DNA of 6,025 nt from an uncultured Syntrophobacterales bacterium (lineage in GTDB: Bacteria; Desulfobacterota; Syntrophia; Syntrophales; UBA5619): NCBI GenBank assembly GCA_903903205.1, contig CAIUXU010000396.1, positions 1 to 6,025 on the forward strand, in the 5' to 3' direction. Shown here piece after piece: positions 1 through 5,896 of this stretch. Within the stretch, counting starts at the first letter, position 1. Every line of letters starts with the position of its first letter. The translations under genes and the position numbers were made by a program. A model generated the notes under the pieces. It was not told where the DNA came from. It saw only the letters and a program-made list of their open reading frames with translations, and did not search any database.

Positions 1-34
1 AAACCCGCCCCTACGTCTGTTTGTGGTGCTTGCC

Positions 35-57
35 GGTTCAATCTTGCAGATTGAACC
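35..57. repeat. Perfect 10-bp inverted repeat (hairpin) inside a nested set of inverted repeats at 1-90
   Basis: GGTTCAATCT (35-44) and AGATTGAACC (48-57) are exact reverse complements around a 3-nt loop. Further complementary arms lie outside in nested order: GTGCTT (26-31) with AAGCAC (66-71), GTTT (19-22) with AAAC (75-78), and AAACCCG (1-7) with CGGGTTT (84-90). The hairpin lies downstream of the minus-strand hydrolase gene and could stop or protect its transcript. No T-tract follows the stem on either strand, so it is not a classical intrinsic terminator. Bases 1-14 (AAACCCGCCCCTAC) resemble half of a dispersed palindromic repeat, from memory only; the other half would lie outside the window. 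Confidence 0.6.
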
Positions 58-116
58 AAGACATTAAGCACTCTAAACCTTTCCGGGTTTTACATTTTGG
101 ACAAGGCATATTGTAC

Positions 117-1016
117 TTATGAAATTCTCCCGGCATGGTCCTTCCGGTAGCAACCATTTTCAAAAAGGACCATCCCTCGCTTCCGAAGGTGTTCCAAGTG
201 CTTGGTCATGTGGACCCGCTCCCCAAAGGCGAAAAACGCCTTCGGTTCCCGCACTCTTCCGTAGATGATGCAAGCGGCCACGATCTCTTCCAAAGTCCTC
301 GGAATCTCGAGTAATGCTATCAGTTTTGTCTCTCTTTCTGTAATCACTGAATCATACTGCATCCAGAGTTCCGGAGGGGGATTATGGAAGACCCCGGTTT
401 CATGGCCGGTGAGAACGACATCTGCCGGCATTCGCTGGAGACGTTCGATGGAGGCGCGTGTCTGATCGATGTCGGAATAAAGATCTCCGTACCAGGGTCC
501 GAAACGGGTCAGGTCGTAGTCCCCGACGAAAAGTACGGACGGTTCTTCGAAGAAGAAAGAGAGGTGGCCGGGGGTGTGGCCCGGGGTTGCGATCACTTTC
601 ACGGAGAGGGCGCCAAGGCGGATGGTCTCACCATCCACGAAACAACGTGTCGGGTTCCGCGGCCGGAAATTGAATTTCTCCAGCAGCAGCGGCCCCCATA
701 CCTCTCTTTCCTCCTCGTTGTGTCCATACCACTTCATCAGAACGTCCAGATCGGCCAGCGGCGGTGCATCCCGTTGCGAGACCCAGAGGGGAAGGTCGTC
801 GAAGAGGTCCAGGTGCATGAAATGATCCTCGTGCCAGTGGCTGAGCCATACCATCTTGACCTCCTCTTCGGCGCGGAGACGGAGGAGCCGTTCCCGACTC
901 GATGCGGGATCGATCAGAACGCCCGCACCTTCAATATAGAGGGAGTTGCAGTAAGGGTAGCGGCCCCGGTTTTCGCCGGCAAGGAAGCGGATTGGACCAA
1001 ATATTCGATCTTCCAT
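117..1016 (-). CDS. Metallo-beta-lactamase-fold metallo-hydrolase
   Basis: This is a 299-residue soluble protein of the metallo-beta-lactamase superfamily. These enzymes use one or two metal ions (usually zinc) to hydrolyse thioesters, phosphoesters or lactones. Visible metal ligands are the H-x-H-x-D-H signature at 60-65 (HWHEDH), the second histidine motif GHTPGH at 146-151, the aspartate in VGDYD (D166), and the last histidine in TGHE (H205). The region from about 225 to 290 looks like a winged-helix-type C-terminal extension, as in the lactamase_B plus C-terminal-domain hydrolases. No signal peptide is seen, so it is probably cytoplasmic. Substrate cannot be read from the sequence. The ATG at 1016 is preceded at suitable distance by CTGGAGG. 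The gene diverges from the helicase gene and has its own strong promoter at 1075-1104. All key residues are present and the length is normal for the family. Confidence 0.93.
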   Translation of the reverse strand: MEDRIFGPIRFLAGENRGRYPYCNSLYIEGAGVLIDPASSRERLLRLRAEEEVKMVWLSHWHEDHFMHLDLFDDLPLWVSQRDAPPLADLDVLMKWYGHNEEEREVWGPLLLEKFNFRPRNPTRCFVDGETIRLGALSVKVIATPGHTPGHLSFFFEEPSVLFVGDYDLTRFGPWYGDLYSDIDQTRASIERLQRMPADVVLTGHETGVFHNPPPELWMQYDSVITERETKLIALLEIPRTLEEIVAACIIYGRVREPKAFFAFGERVHMTKHLEHLRKRGMVLFENGCYRKDHAGRIS

Positions 1017-1074
1017 TGAAGCCTCCAGAGGAAAATTGGGTGGAAATTGACTGGGAGAATTGAAATCTCCAAAG

Positions 1075-1104
1075 ACTATAGAAAGGAGACCTGGGATCTG
1101 TCAA
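1075..1104 (-). promoter_or_regulatory. Sigma70-type promoter for the metallo-hydrolase gene
   Basis: On the minus strand a consensus -35 box TTGACA (1104-1099) is followed by an 18-nt spacer and a -10 box TATAGT (1080-1075). It would give a leader of about 50 nt before the ATG at 1016. Its -35 box is only 22 nt from that of the divergent helicase promoter, so the two polymerases or a shared regulator could interfere. Confidence 0.75.
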
Positions 1105-1126
1105 GCAAAACCCGTGGGTGAATTCC

Positions 1127-1155
1127 TTGACCGACTCTGAATTTTAACCTATAGT
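1127..1155 (+). promoter_or_regulatory. Sigma70-type promoter for the helicase gene
   Basis: TTGACC (1127-1132), a 17-nt spacer and TATAGT (1150-1155) form a near-consensus promoter. Transcription would start near 1162 and leave a leader of roughly 33 nt before the helicase ATG at 1195. The -10 box is identical to that of the divergent hydrolase promoter. Confidence 0.75.
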
Positions 1156-1194
1156 CCCGCCCTATTTCATCTACCGGGAAGGCCGAAGGAGACG

Positions 1195-3150
1195 ATGATC
1201 GATTACGAAAAAGAGCTCAATCCGGAACAGATCGGCGTTGTTCTGGAGGAGGGGGGGCCGCTGCTGGTGATCGCCGGGGCGGGGAGTGGAAAAACGCGGA
1301 CGCTTACCTACCGTGTGGCCCGTCTTGTGGAAATCGGCGTGCCGCCGGAGCGGATTTTGCTGGCAACCTTTACGAACAAGGCGGCCCGGTCGATGCTTAC
1401 GCGCGTGGAAACGCTGATTGGCCGTGATATCGGCGGCCTCTGGGGCGGAACCTTCCACCACTGCGCCCATCGAACCCTCCGCTCCCATGCGACGCGTCTC
1501 GGGTATGAAAACAATTTTTCGATTCTTGACAGCGAAGATGCGCGGCAACTGATCAACACCTGCATCACGGAGGTCGGGATCGATGGGAAGGGCGACAAAT
1601 TTCCGCGGGGAGACGTCGTCGGCGACATGATCAGCCTGGCCGTCAATACGGAGGTCGCGTTGATCGATGTCGTGGCCAACCGGTATCCATTTTTCTCTCA
1701 CCGCACCGAGGAGATCGTCGCCGTCGCCGCGCAGTACCGTAAAAGGAAGGTGGCGCTAAACGTCATGGATTTCGACGACCTCCTCTTCCTCTGGCGCGAG
1801 CTTCTGCTTCGCTTCGACGATGTCCGCAGCTTTTATGCCGAACGTTTTCTTCACGTCCTCGTTGACGAGTACCAGGATACGAACCGACTCCAGGCAGATA
1901 TCATGGACCTTGTCGCTTCCTGCCACCGCAATCTGATGGTTGTCGGCGACGATTCGCAGAGCATCTACTCTTTCCGGGGCGCGAATTACGAAAACATCAT
2001 GCGCTTTCCCGACCGGTATCCGGAATGCAAGATCTTCAAATTGGAGACGAACTACCGGAGCACGCCGGAGATCCTCCACTTGGCGAACCTGAGCATCACA
2101 AACAACGAACACCAGTTTCAAAAAACGCTCAAGGCTGTGCGGGAAGGGGGGGTGCGCCCCGTCCTCGCCCCGACCCGGAACGTCCTCCAGCAGGCCGATT
2201 TCGTCGCCCAGCGCATCCTGGAGATCAACCGGAGCGGCGTCCCGCTTGGGGAGATCGCTGTCCTTTACCGCGCGCACTTCCATTCGATGGAGGTGCAGAT
2301 GGAGCTGACCCGTCGGGGTATTCCCTTCGAGATCCGCTCCGGGATCCGGTTCTTTGAGCAGGCGCACATCAAGGACGTGACGGCCTACCTCCGCATCCTC
2401 GTCAATCCGCGCGACGAGATTGCCTGGAAACGGGTTCTTGGCCTCTACGAAAAGATCGGCAAGGTCACGGCGGACAAGGTCTGGCGGTTCGTTTCCCGTA
2501 TTTCTGATCCCCATGCGGCGGTCCTGACGGAGGATTTCAAAGGGTGTGCGCCAAAGTCGGCGACCGCCGGACTCTGCCGTTTTCAGGAAACCTTCCGCGC
2601 GCTTCACGGCTGCAACAGCAGCAGCCCCTCCATCCTGATCGAAACAATCCTGAAATCCGGTTACAGCGACCTTCTCCGGGAGAGGCACACCGACGCGGCG
2701 TCCCGCGAGGATGACCTGATTCAGTTTGCGAATTTCTCTTCCCGTTTTCCGTCGCTCGAAGATTTCTTAAGCGAACTCGCGCTCTTGACCGGTGTAAACG
2801 AAGAGAATCGCGCCGAGGAGATCCAGGAAGAGCGCGTCGTCCTCTCGTCGATCCACCAGGCGAAGGGGCTGGAGTGGAAATCGGTCCTGATGATCTGGTG
2901 CAGTGAAGGAATGATCCCGCTTGCCCGGGCGCTGAAAGAGCCAGGCGGGGAGGAGGAGGAGCGGCGGCTGTTTTATGTCGCAACCACCCGCGCGAAGGAT
3001 CAGCTCTACCTCTGCTATCCGCTGACCGATTATGCCCGAGGCATGGGAAATCTTCCCGTGAGCCCCTCCCGTTTCATCATGGAGCTCTCCTCCTATTCCA
3101 CAAAAGCGAAGGATCGCCCCTATGACCAGTGGCAGATTGATGATTTTTAG
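1195..3150 (+). CDS. UvrD/Rep/PcrA-like superfamily 1A ATP-dependent DNA helicase
   Basis: This 651-residue protein is a 3'-5' DNA helicase/translocase of the UvrD/Rep/PcrA family, which acts in repair, replication restart or protein removal from DNA. All family motifs are visible in order: Q motif (LNPEQ, 7-12), Walker A GAGSGKT (28-34), motif Ia TFTNKAA (58-64), DEYQDT (motif II, 224-229), GDDSQSIYSFRGA (motif III, 251-263), LETNYRST (motif IV, 283-290), SSIHQAKGLEW (motif V, 551-561) and FYVATTRAK (motif VI, 593-601). It is slightly shorter than typical UvrD/PcrA (about 720 residues) and seems to lack the C-terminal Tudor-like extension used to bind RNA polymerase. The start has AAGGAG only 3 nt upstream, a tight spacing, but no better start is in frame nearby. 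It has its own promoter and looks like an ordinary chromosomal helicase. I cannot choose between uvrD, pcrA and rep, so I give no symbol. Confidence 0.96.
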   Translation: MIDYEKELNPEQIGVVLEEGGPLLVIAGAGSGKTRTLTYRVARLVEIGVPPERILLATFTNKAARSMLTRVETLIGRDIGGLWGGTFHHCAHRTLRSHATRLGYENNFSILDSEDARQLINTCITEVGIDGKGDKFPRGDVVGDMISLAVNTEVALIDVVANRYPFFSHRTEEIVAVAAQYRKRKVALNVMDFDDLLFLWRELLLRFDDVRSFYAERFLHVLVDEYQDTNRLQADIMDLVASCHRNLMVVGDDSQSIYSFRGANYENIMRFPDRYPECKIFKLETNYRSTPEILHLANLSITNNEHQFQKTLKAVREGGVRPVLAPTRNVLQQADFVAQRILEINRSGVPLGEIAVLYRAHFHSMEVQMELTRRGIPFEIRSGIRFFEQAHIKDVTAYLRILVNPRDEIAWKRVLGLYEKIGKVTADKVWRFVSRISDPHAAVLTEDFKGCAPKSATAGLCRFQETFRALHGCNSSSPSILIETILKSGYSDLLRERHTDAASREDDLIQFANFSSRFPSLEDFLSELALLTGVNEENRAEEIQEERVVLSSIHQAKGLEWKSVLMIWCSEGMIPLARALKEPGGEEEERRLFYVATTRAKDQLYLCYPLTDYARGMGNLPVSPSRFIMELSSYSTKAKDRPYDQWQIDDF

Positions 3151-3194
3151 AGGGGTTTAAACGGAACCTTACTTTTCGCGAGATAATAAGAAGA

Positions 3195-3320
3195 TTGAGC
3201 GATATCAAGAATTCGGATAAAGTCCCTTGGAAGATATGATCTCAGGAGAGACAAATGCTTGGAATAACGCTTAGAGAAGAATTCCTTGGGGCGCATATGC
3301 CTGGGACTGCCATTTCGCTG
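3195..3320 (+). repeat. Direct repeat copy 1, flanking the ATPase-DUF4276 pair on the left
   Basis: This block recurs in the same orientation at 5215-5349. From 3221 to 3320 it aligns without gaps to 5250-5349, with about 82 of 100 bases identical by hand count. Upstream of that, TTGAGC, GATATC and AAG are shared with a small spacing difference. It contains an identical Shine-Dalgarno site and start codon in both copies, and the start of a small reading frame. The two copies bracket the AAA ATPase and DUF4276 genes, and each sits just upstream of an accessory module. TTGAGC (3195-3200) with TAAAGT (3218-3223) at 17 nt could be a weak promoter, but this is not convincing. Confidence 0.8.
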
Positions 3321-3407
3321 CGTACAAGCGACAACCAGGGCGCCGCACAAAAGTCGCCCGATTATATTCTGTCGATCACTGTATTATGTCCCCCGATTAG
3401 GGAATAG
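3255..3407 (+). CDS. Small ORF 1 (50 aa), possible leader peptide or gene remnant before the AAA ATPase gene
   Basis: The ATG at 3255 has AGGAG (3244-3248) 6 nt upstream. The peptide begins MLGITLREEFLGAHMPG and is not a family I recognise. The first 22 codons are shared with small ORF 2 (ATG 5284). Across them I count 10 base differences: 6 at third, 4 at first and none at second codon positions. TTC/TTT, CTT/CTC, CAT/CAC and CCT/CCC are silent. This pattern, plus a conserved Shine-Dalgarno site, suggests that this strand and frame were translated. After codon 22 the copies diverge, and the tail here runs through the 15-base inverted motif at 3381-3395, so it may be unrelated sequence. The stop lies 8-11 nt before the ATPase start, which fits translational coupling. 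It could instead be a truncated duplicate of some gene's N-terminus. Confidence 0.45.
   Translation: MLGITLREEFLGAHMPGTAISLRTSDNQGAAQKSPDYILSITVLCPPIRE
3381..3395 (-). repeat. 15-base motif, inverted copy of the one at the HEPN breakpoint
   Basis: Read on the minus strand this is CGGGGGACATAATAC, identical to 5880-5894 on the plus strand. Both copies are followed by AGTG, directly here and after one extra C at the other site. It lies in the divergent tail of small ORF 1, about 20 nt before the ATPase gene. The resemblance to sequences near REP-associated transposases is from memory and untested. It may be an end or target site of a mobile element. Confidence 0.6.
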
Positions 3408-3415
3408 CGAGGTGT

Positions 3416-4606
3416 ATGATGAAAATTGAATCGATCCGTTTGAAGAATTTCAAATCCTTTAAAGACTCGGAACTCTCGGCATTACCGGAGCTCTGCATCA
3501 TCGTGGGGGCAAATGGCGCCGGGAAAAGCACTATTTTCAGTGTTTTCGGCTTCTTGCGCGATGCAATGAACAGCAATGTCAATGCGGCGCTGGCCAGATT
3601 GGGCGGGAGCCGTGGCTTCCAGGAAGTGCGCAGCAGAAATTCGCAGGGGCCGATTGAAATCGAATTAAAATTTCGCGTCAAACAGGATAGTCCGCTAACG
3701 ACCTATTTCCTGCAGATCAACGAAAAACAGGGCAAGGCGCAGGTTGAACGGGAGGTTCTGAAATACCGTCGTGGCAGCAGCGGCCAGCCTTGGCATTTTC
3801 TGGATTTTTCCAATGGAAAGGGAACGGCCGTCACCAATGAACTCGATTCCGTAACAGACGTAAAGGATCTAAATCGTGAGGAGCAGACCCTGAAATCACC
3901 GGATATCCTCGCTATCAAGGGGTTGGCTCAGTTTGAACGCTTTCCGGCCGTGATGGCGCTCGGCAATCTTATTGAAAACTGGCATATTTCGGATTTTCAC
4001 ATCAGCAAGGCAAGGTCGGAGCAGGAGGCCGGATATGCAGAACATCTTTCCCGCGAAGGTGAAAATCTTTCGTTGGTGATCGAATACCTGTACAAGCATG
4101 CAAAACCCACATTTGAAAAGATACTTTCGCTCTTAAAGATGCGCGTGCCCGGAATCTCGCAGATCGAGTCCAAGACCACCGAAGAGGGGCGCGTGCTTTT
4201 GAAATTCCAGGACGGTTCGTTCGAAGACCCATTTCTCGCCCGCTATGTTTCAGACGGCACCATCAAGATGCTCGCCTACCTCGCACTGCTTTATGATCCA
4301 ACCCCCCATCCGCTCTTGTGCGTGGAAGAGCCGGAAAACCAGCTTTACCCGAAGCTCCTGTGGGAATTAGCCGAAGAATTTCGCGCCTATGCCCACCGTG
4401 GCGGCCAGGTTTTTGTATCCACCCATTCACCCGATTTTCTGAATGCGGCGAGGCTTGAGGAGGTGTTCTGGCTGGTGAAAAAGGAGGGCTACACGCAGGT
4501 CCGCCGGGCCAAAGATGATGAACAGCTTGCCGCGTATATGGCGGAAGGCGACCAGATGGGTTATCTCTGGGAACAGGGTTTCTTTGAAGGAGCCGACCCT
4601 CAATGA
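3416..4606 (+). CDS. SMC/RecF-like AAA family ATPase (AAA_15/AAA_21 type)
   Basis: This 396-residue ABC-class ATPase is related to the ATPase domains of OLD, RecF and PARIS AriA proteins. It has the N-terminal start typical of the group (IESIRLKNFKSFKD, 4-17), Walker A GANGAGKST (31-39), a degenerate ABC signature SDGT (279-282), Walker B with catalytic glutamates LLCVEEPEN (300-308) and an H-loop STHSPDFL (335-342). The middle (about 90-230) is the usual variable insert. There is no TOPRIM domain fused at the C-terminus; that role may be filled by the next gene, which overlaps by 4 nt. Two adjacent ATGs exist. GAGG (3409-3412) is 3 nt from the first (3416) but 6 nt from the second (3419), so the true start may be 3419. 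By analogy the protein may sense phage or damaged DNA and control its partner, but that function is inferred. Confidence 0.94.
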   Translation: MMKIESIRLKNFKSFKDSELSALPELCIIVGANGAGKSTIFSVFGFLRDAMNSNVNAALARLGGSRGFQEVRSRNSQGPIEIELKFRVKQDSPLTTYFLQINEKQGKAQVEREVLKYRRGSSGQPWHFLDFSNGKGTAVTNELDSVTDVKDLNREEQTLKSPDILAIKGLAQFERFPAVMALGNLIENWHISDFHISKARSEQEAGYAEHLSREGENLSLVIEYLYKHAKPTFEKILSLLKMRVPGISQIESKTTEEGRVLLKFQDGSFEDPFLARYVSDGTIKMLAYLALLYDPTPHPLLCVEEPENQLYPKLLWELAEEFRAYAHRGGQVFVSTHSPDFLNAARLEEVFWLVKKEGYTQVRRAKDDEQLAAYMAEGDQMGYLWEQGFFEGADPQ

Positions 4607-5160
4607 AGACCATTGTCTTTTTTCTCGAAGAACCGTCGGCAAAAGAGATGCTCGCAGGAGTTCTGCCACGCATTCTCCCCGAAAACATGCAGATTCGGTA
4701 CTTTGTGTTTCGGGGAAAGCAGGATCTGGAAAAAAATCTCAAGAAGAAGCTGCGAGGGTGGAGAATGCCGGATTCTGTTTTTGTTGTGATGCGCGATCAG
4801 GATTCGGGGGATTGCAAAGCGGTAAAATCCAGGTTGGCCGATCTCTGCGGCGAAGCAGGTCGAGAAGATATCCTGGTTCGTGTGGCCTGCCGGGAATTAG
4901 AGAGTTTTTATCTGGGCGATCTGGCGGCCGTGGAGCAAGGGCTTGGTGTCAGAGGCCTCAAGGCGCAGCAGCTCGGGAGGAAGTTTCGGAACCCGGATGT
5001 GCTGGGCAACCCGGCGGAGGAACTCCGCAGTTTGACCAGCAATGTGTATGACAAAGTTGCAGGTTCTCGCGCTATTGCACCTTACTTGACTTTAGAGGGC
5101 AACCTCTCCAGAAGTTTCAATGTACTCCTCTCGGGAATTAGAAATCTTGTGGCGATATAA
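4603..5160 (+). CDS. DUF4276 family protein (putative TOPRIM-like partner of the AAA ATPase)
   Basis: This 185-residue protein matches what I know of DUF4276: an N-terminal strand followed by acidic residues (FFLEEPSAKEML, 7-18), a central acidic pair MRDQDSGDC (D65, D67), the family motif ACRELESFYLGD (95-106) and a C-terminal SRSF (169-172). The early glutamate plus the DxD look like a TOPRIM-type metal site, which would make it a nuclease-like effector. That is inference, not shown. Length is about normal and the family's end motif is present, so it seems complete. The start overlaps the ATPase stop (ATGA, 4603-4606), and AAGGAG (4587-4592) lies 10 nt upstream within the ATPase gene. Tight coupling implies that the two proteins act together. 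ATPase plus TOPRIM-like pairs are a common anti-phage design, but I cannot tie this pair to a named system. Confidence 0.9.
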   Translation: MKTIVFFLEEPSAKEMLAGVLPRILPENMQIRYFVFRGKQDLEKNLKKKLRGWRMPDSVFVVMRDQDSGDCKAVKSRLADLCGEAGREDILVRVACRELESFYLGDLAAVEQGLGVRGLKAQQLGRKFRNPDVLGNPAEELRSLTSNVYDKVAGSRAIAPYLTLEGNLSRSFNVLLSGIRNLVAI

Positions 5161-5214
5161 AAATGGATAATGGGTTGTGGCATTCAACAGTAAAAGAGTT
5201 TTATAGTGGCATAC

Positions 5215-5349
5215 TTGAGCTAATCGTGATATCGAAGTTTGGCGCAGGCAGTTTCTGGGGAAAAACGATTTCAGGAGAGACAAATGCTTGGAATAACGAT
5301 TAGAGAAGAATTTCTCGGGGCGCACATGCCCGGGCCCGCCATTGCAGTG
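5215..5349 (+). repeat. Direct repeat copy 2, flanking the ATPase-DUF4276 pair on the right
   Basis: This is the partner of the repeat at 3195-3320, with an offset of 2029 bases over the ungapped core. It keeps the TTGAGC and GATATC landmarks, the AGGAG-6 nt-ATG start site and the first 22 codons of the small frame. Similarity ends near 5349. The spacing means that recombination between the copies would remove both the ATPase and DUF4276 genes and leave one small ORF start in front of the toxin-antitoxin genes. Confidence 0.8.
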
Positions 5350-5373
5350 ATGAGCTCAAGTCTTTCGAGATGA
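5284..5373 (+). CDS. Small ORF 2 (29 aa), possible leader peptide or gene remnant before the MNT gene
   Basis: The ATG at 5284 has AGGAG (5273-5277) 6 nt upstream, exactly as in small ORF 1. The peptide begins MLGITIREEFLGAHMPG and ends after a serine-rich tail (AVMSSSLSR). It shares its first 22 codons with small ORF 1, with mainly silent or conservative changes on this strand. The stop lies 28 nt before the preferred GTG start of the MNT gene. I do not recognise the family. It may be a translated leader, or a decayed copy of a gene start carried with the repeat. Its short length and unknown function keep confidence moderate. Confidence 0.42.
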   Translation: MLGITIREEFLGAHMPGPAIAVMSSSLSR

Positions 5374-5388
5374 GAGGGATACAAGGAT

Positions 5389-5394
5389 GGAGGG
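5389..5394 (+). promoter_or_regulatory. Shine-Dalgarno site that favours a GTG start for the MNT gene
   Basis: GGAGGG lies 7 nt before the GTG at 5402. The upstream in-frame ATG at 5387 has no well-placed site (only AAGG directly abutting it), so the ribosome more likely starts at the GTG. Confidence 0.6.
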
Positions 5395-5401
5395 TTGGAA
5401 A

Positions 5402-5722
5402 GTGACGAAATCGCAGACAATCGACACCTTGAAAGAGATATTGGTAAAGACATACAAGCCGGCGGCAATTTATCTCTACGGCTCCCACGCTTGGGGGAAG
5501 GCCAATGAGGATAGCGACCTGGATGTGCTGGTCGTTGTCGATCAGTCAAAGGAAAAGCCTTACAGACGTTCCGTCATGGGTGTCCGGGCCTTGCGTGGTT
5601 TAAAAATCAACGAAGACATTATCGTCCACACAAAACAAGAATTTGAAGAGCTTTCCCTGGACGTCTCCACGCTTTGCCATAAAATCAAGAAGGAGGGTAC
5701 AATCCTATATGAAGCCTTATGA
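5402..5722 (+). CDS. MNT-type nucleotidyltransferase, antitoxin of a HEPN-MNT toxin-antitoxin pair
   Basis: This protein of about 106 residues is a minimal nucleotidyltransferase of the MNT (MntA-like) group. The polymerase-beta fold signature is clear: YGSHAWG with GS at 27-28, followed by DSDLD with D39 and D41. A third acidic residue (D72, in NEDIIVH) completes the metal site. Known members attach AMP to a tyrosine of the partner HEPN RNase and so silence it. Numbering assumes the GTG start at 5402, chosen for its Shine-Dalgarno site; the alternative ATG at 5387 adds five residues. The HEPN gene overlaps its 3' end by 14 nt, the usual arrangement. The MNT gene looks intact while its partner is truncated, so it may now lack a target unless it acts on another HEPN protein elsewhere. 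Confidence 0.92.
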   Translation: MTKSQTIDTLKEILVKTYKPAAIYLYGSHAWGKANEDSDLDVLVVVDQSKEKPYRRSVMGVRALRGLKINEDIIVHTKQEFEELSLDVSTLCHKIKKEGTILYEAL

Positions 5723-5891
5723 ATCCTGGCTGATAAAAGCACACCATGATCTGATTTCAGCAAAAAAACTCGCTCAGGATGAAGAACCGGTCTTGGACAC
5801 AGCCATCTATCACACACAACAATGCGCCGAAAAGGCACTGAAGGGGTACCTGTCCTATAAGCAGCAACCTCCGGAAATTCGGGGGACATAA
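5709..5891 (+). pseudogene. Truncated HEPN-domain toxin gene (5' fragment)
   Basis: The ATG at 5709 (AGGAGG at 5691-5696, inside the MNT gene) starts a 60-residue frame. It has the first half of a HEPN domain: PYESWLIKAHHDLISAKKL (3-21), followed by the helix YHTQQCAEKALKGYLSY (34-50), a hallmark of HEPN proteins paired with MNT. Full-length relatives are about 120-135 residues. Here the family-like sequence ends near QQPPE (52-56), and four unrelated residues precede a stop. The later half, with the R-x4-6-H catalytic RNase motif, is missing, so the product should not be an active RNase. The break falls beside the 15-base motif at 5880-5894 and intron-like sequence, which points to disruption by a mobile element. 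The rest of the gene could lie beyond the window. Confidence 0.85.
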
Positions 5892-5894
5892 TAC
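5880..5894 (+). repeat. 15-base motif at the HEPN breakpoint
   Basis: CGGGGGACATAATAC here is identical to the minus strand of 3381-3395. It begins within the last few codons of the truncated HEPN frame and encodes the unrelated tail and stop. It may be the end of an inserted element, or the exon target of the intron-like sequence that starts 2 nt later. Confidence 0.6.
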
Positions 5895-5896
5895 CA

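Noticed and set aside
35..57. Intrinsic terminator for the hydrolase gene
   Set aside because: The stem is strong but no run of T follows it on the minus strand, so it is listed as an inverted repeat only.
384..1019. Long plus-strand open frame opposite the metallo-hydrolase
   Set aside because: It is antisense to a gene with all its metal-binding motifs, and the product has no recognisable domain.
1756..2688. Long minus-strand open frame opposite the helicase
   Set aside because: It is a shadow of a GC-rich coding strand; the helicase motifs run through the whole region on the plus strand.
3151..3194. Possible terminator after the helicase gene
   Set aside because: There is a GTTTAAAC palindrome but no stem with a T-tract, so an intrinsic terminator cannot be supported.
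3147..3350. Minus-strand frame whose product contains FFSKRYSKHLSLL, similar to a minus-strand frame at 5092-5325
   Set aside because: The similarity follows from the DNA repeat. In the shared 22-codon part most changes fall at third positions of the plus frame, and the plus frame has a conserved Shine-Dalgarno-ATG, so I favour the plus-strand small ORFs. Some conservative changes upstream of that part mean that the minus strand is not fully excluded.
4515..5051. Plus-strand frame overlapping the ATPase end and the DUF4276 gene
   Set aside because: Its product is an unstructured, arginine/serine-rich translation in the wrong frame, while DUF4276 family motifs are in the frame starting at 4603.
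3200..5350. CRISPR array
   Set aside because: The repeated blocks number only two, lie about 2 kb apart, and contain coding-like sequence rather than short regular repeats with spacers.
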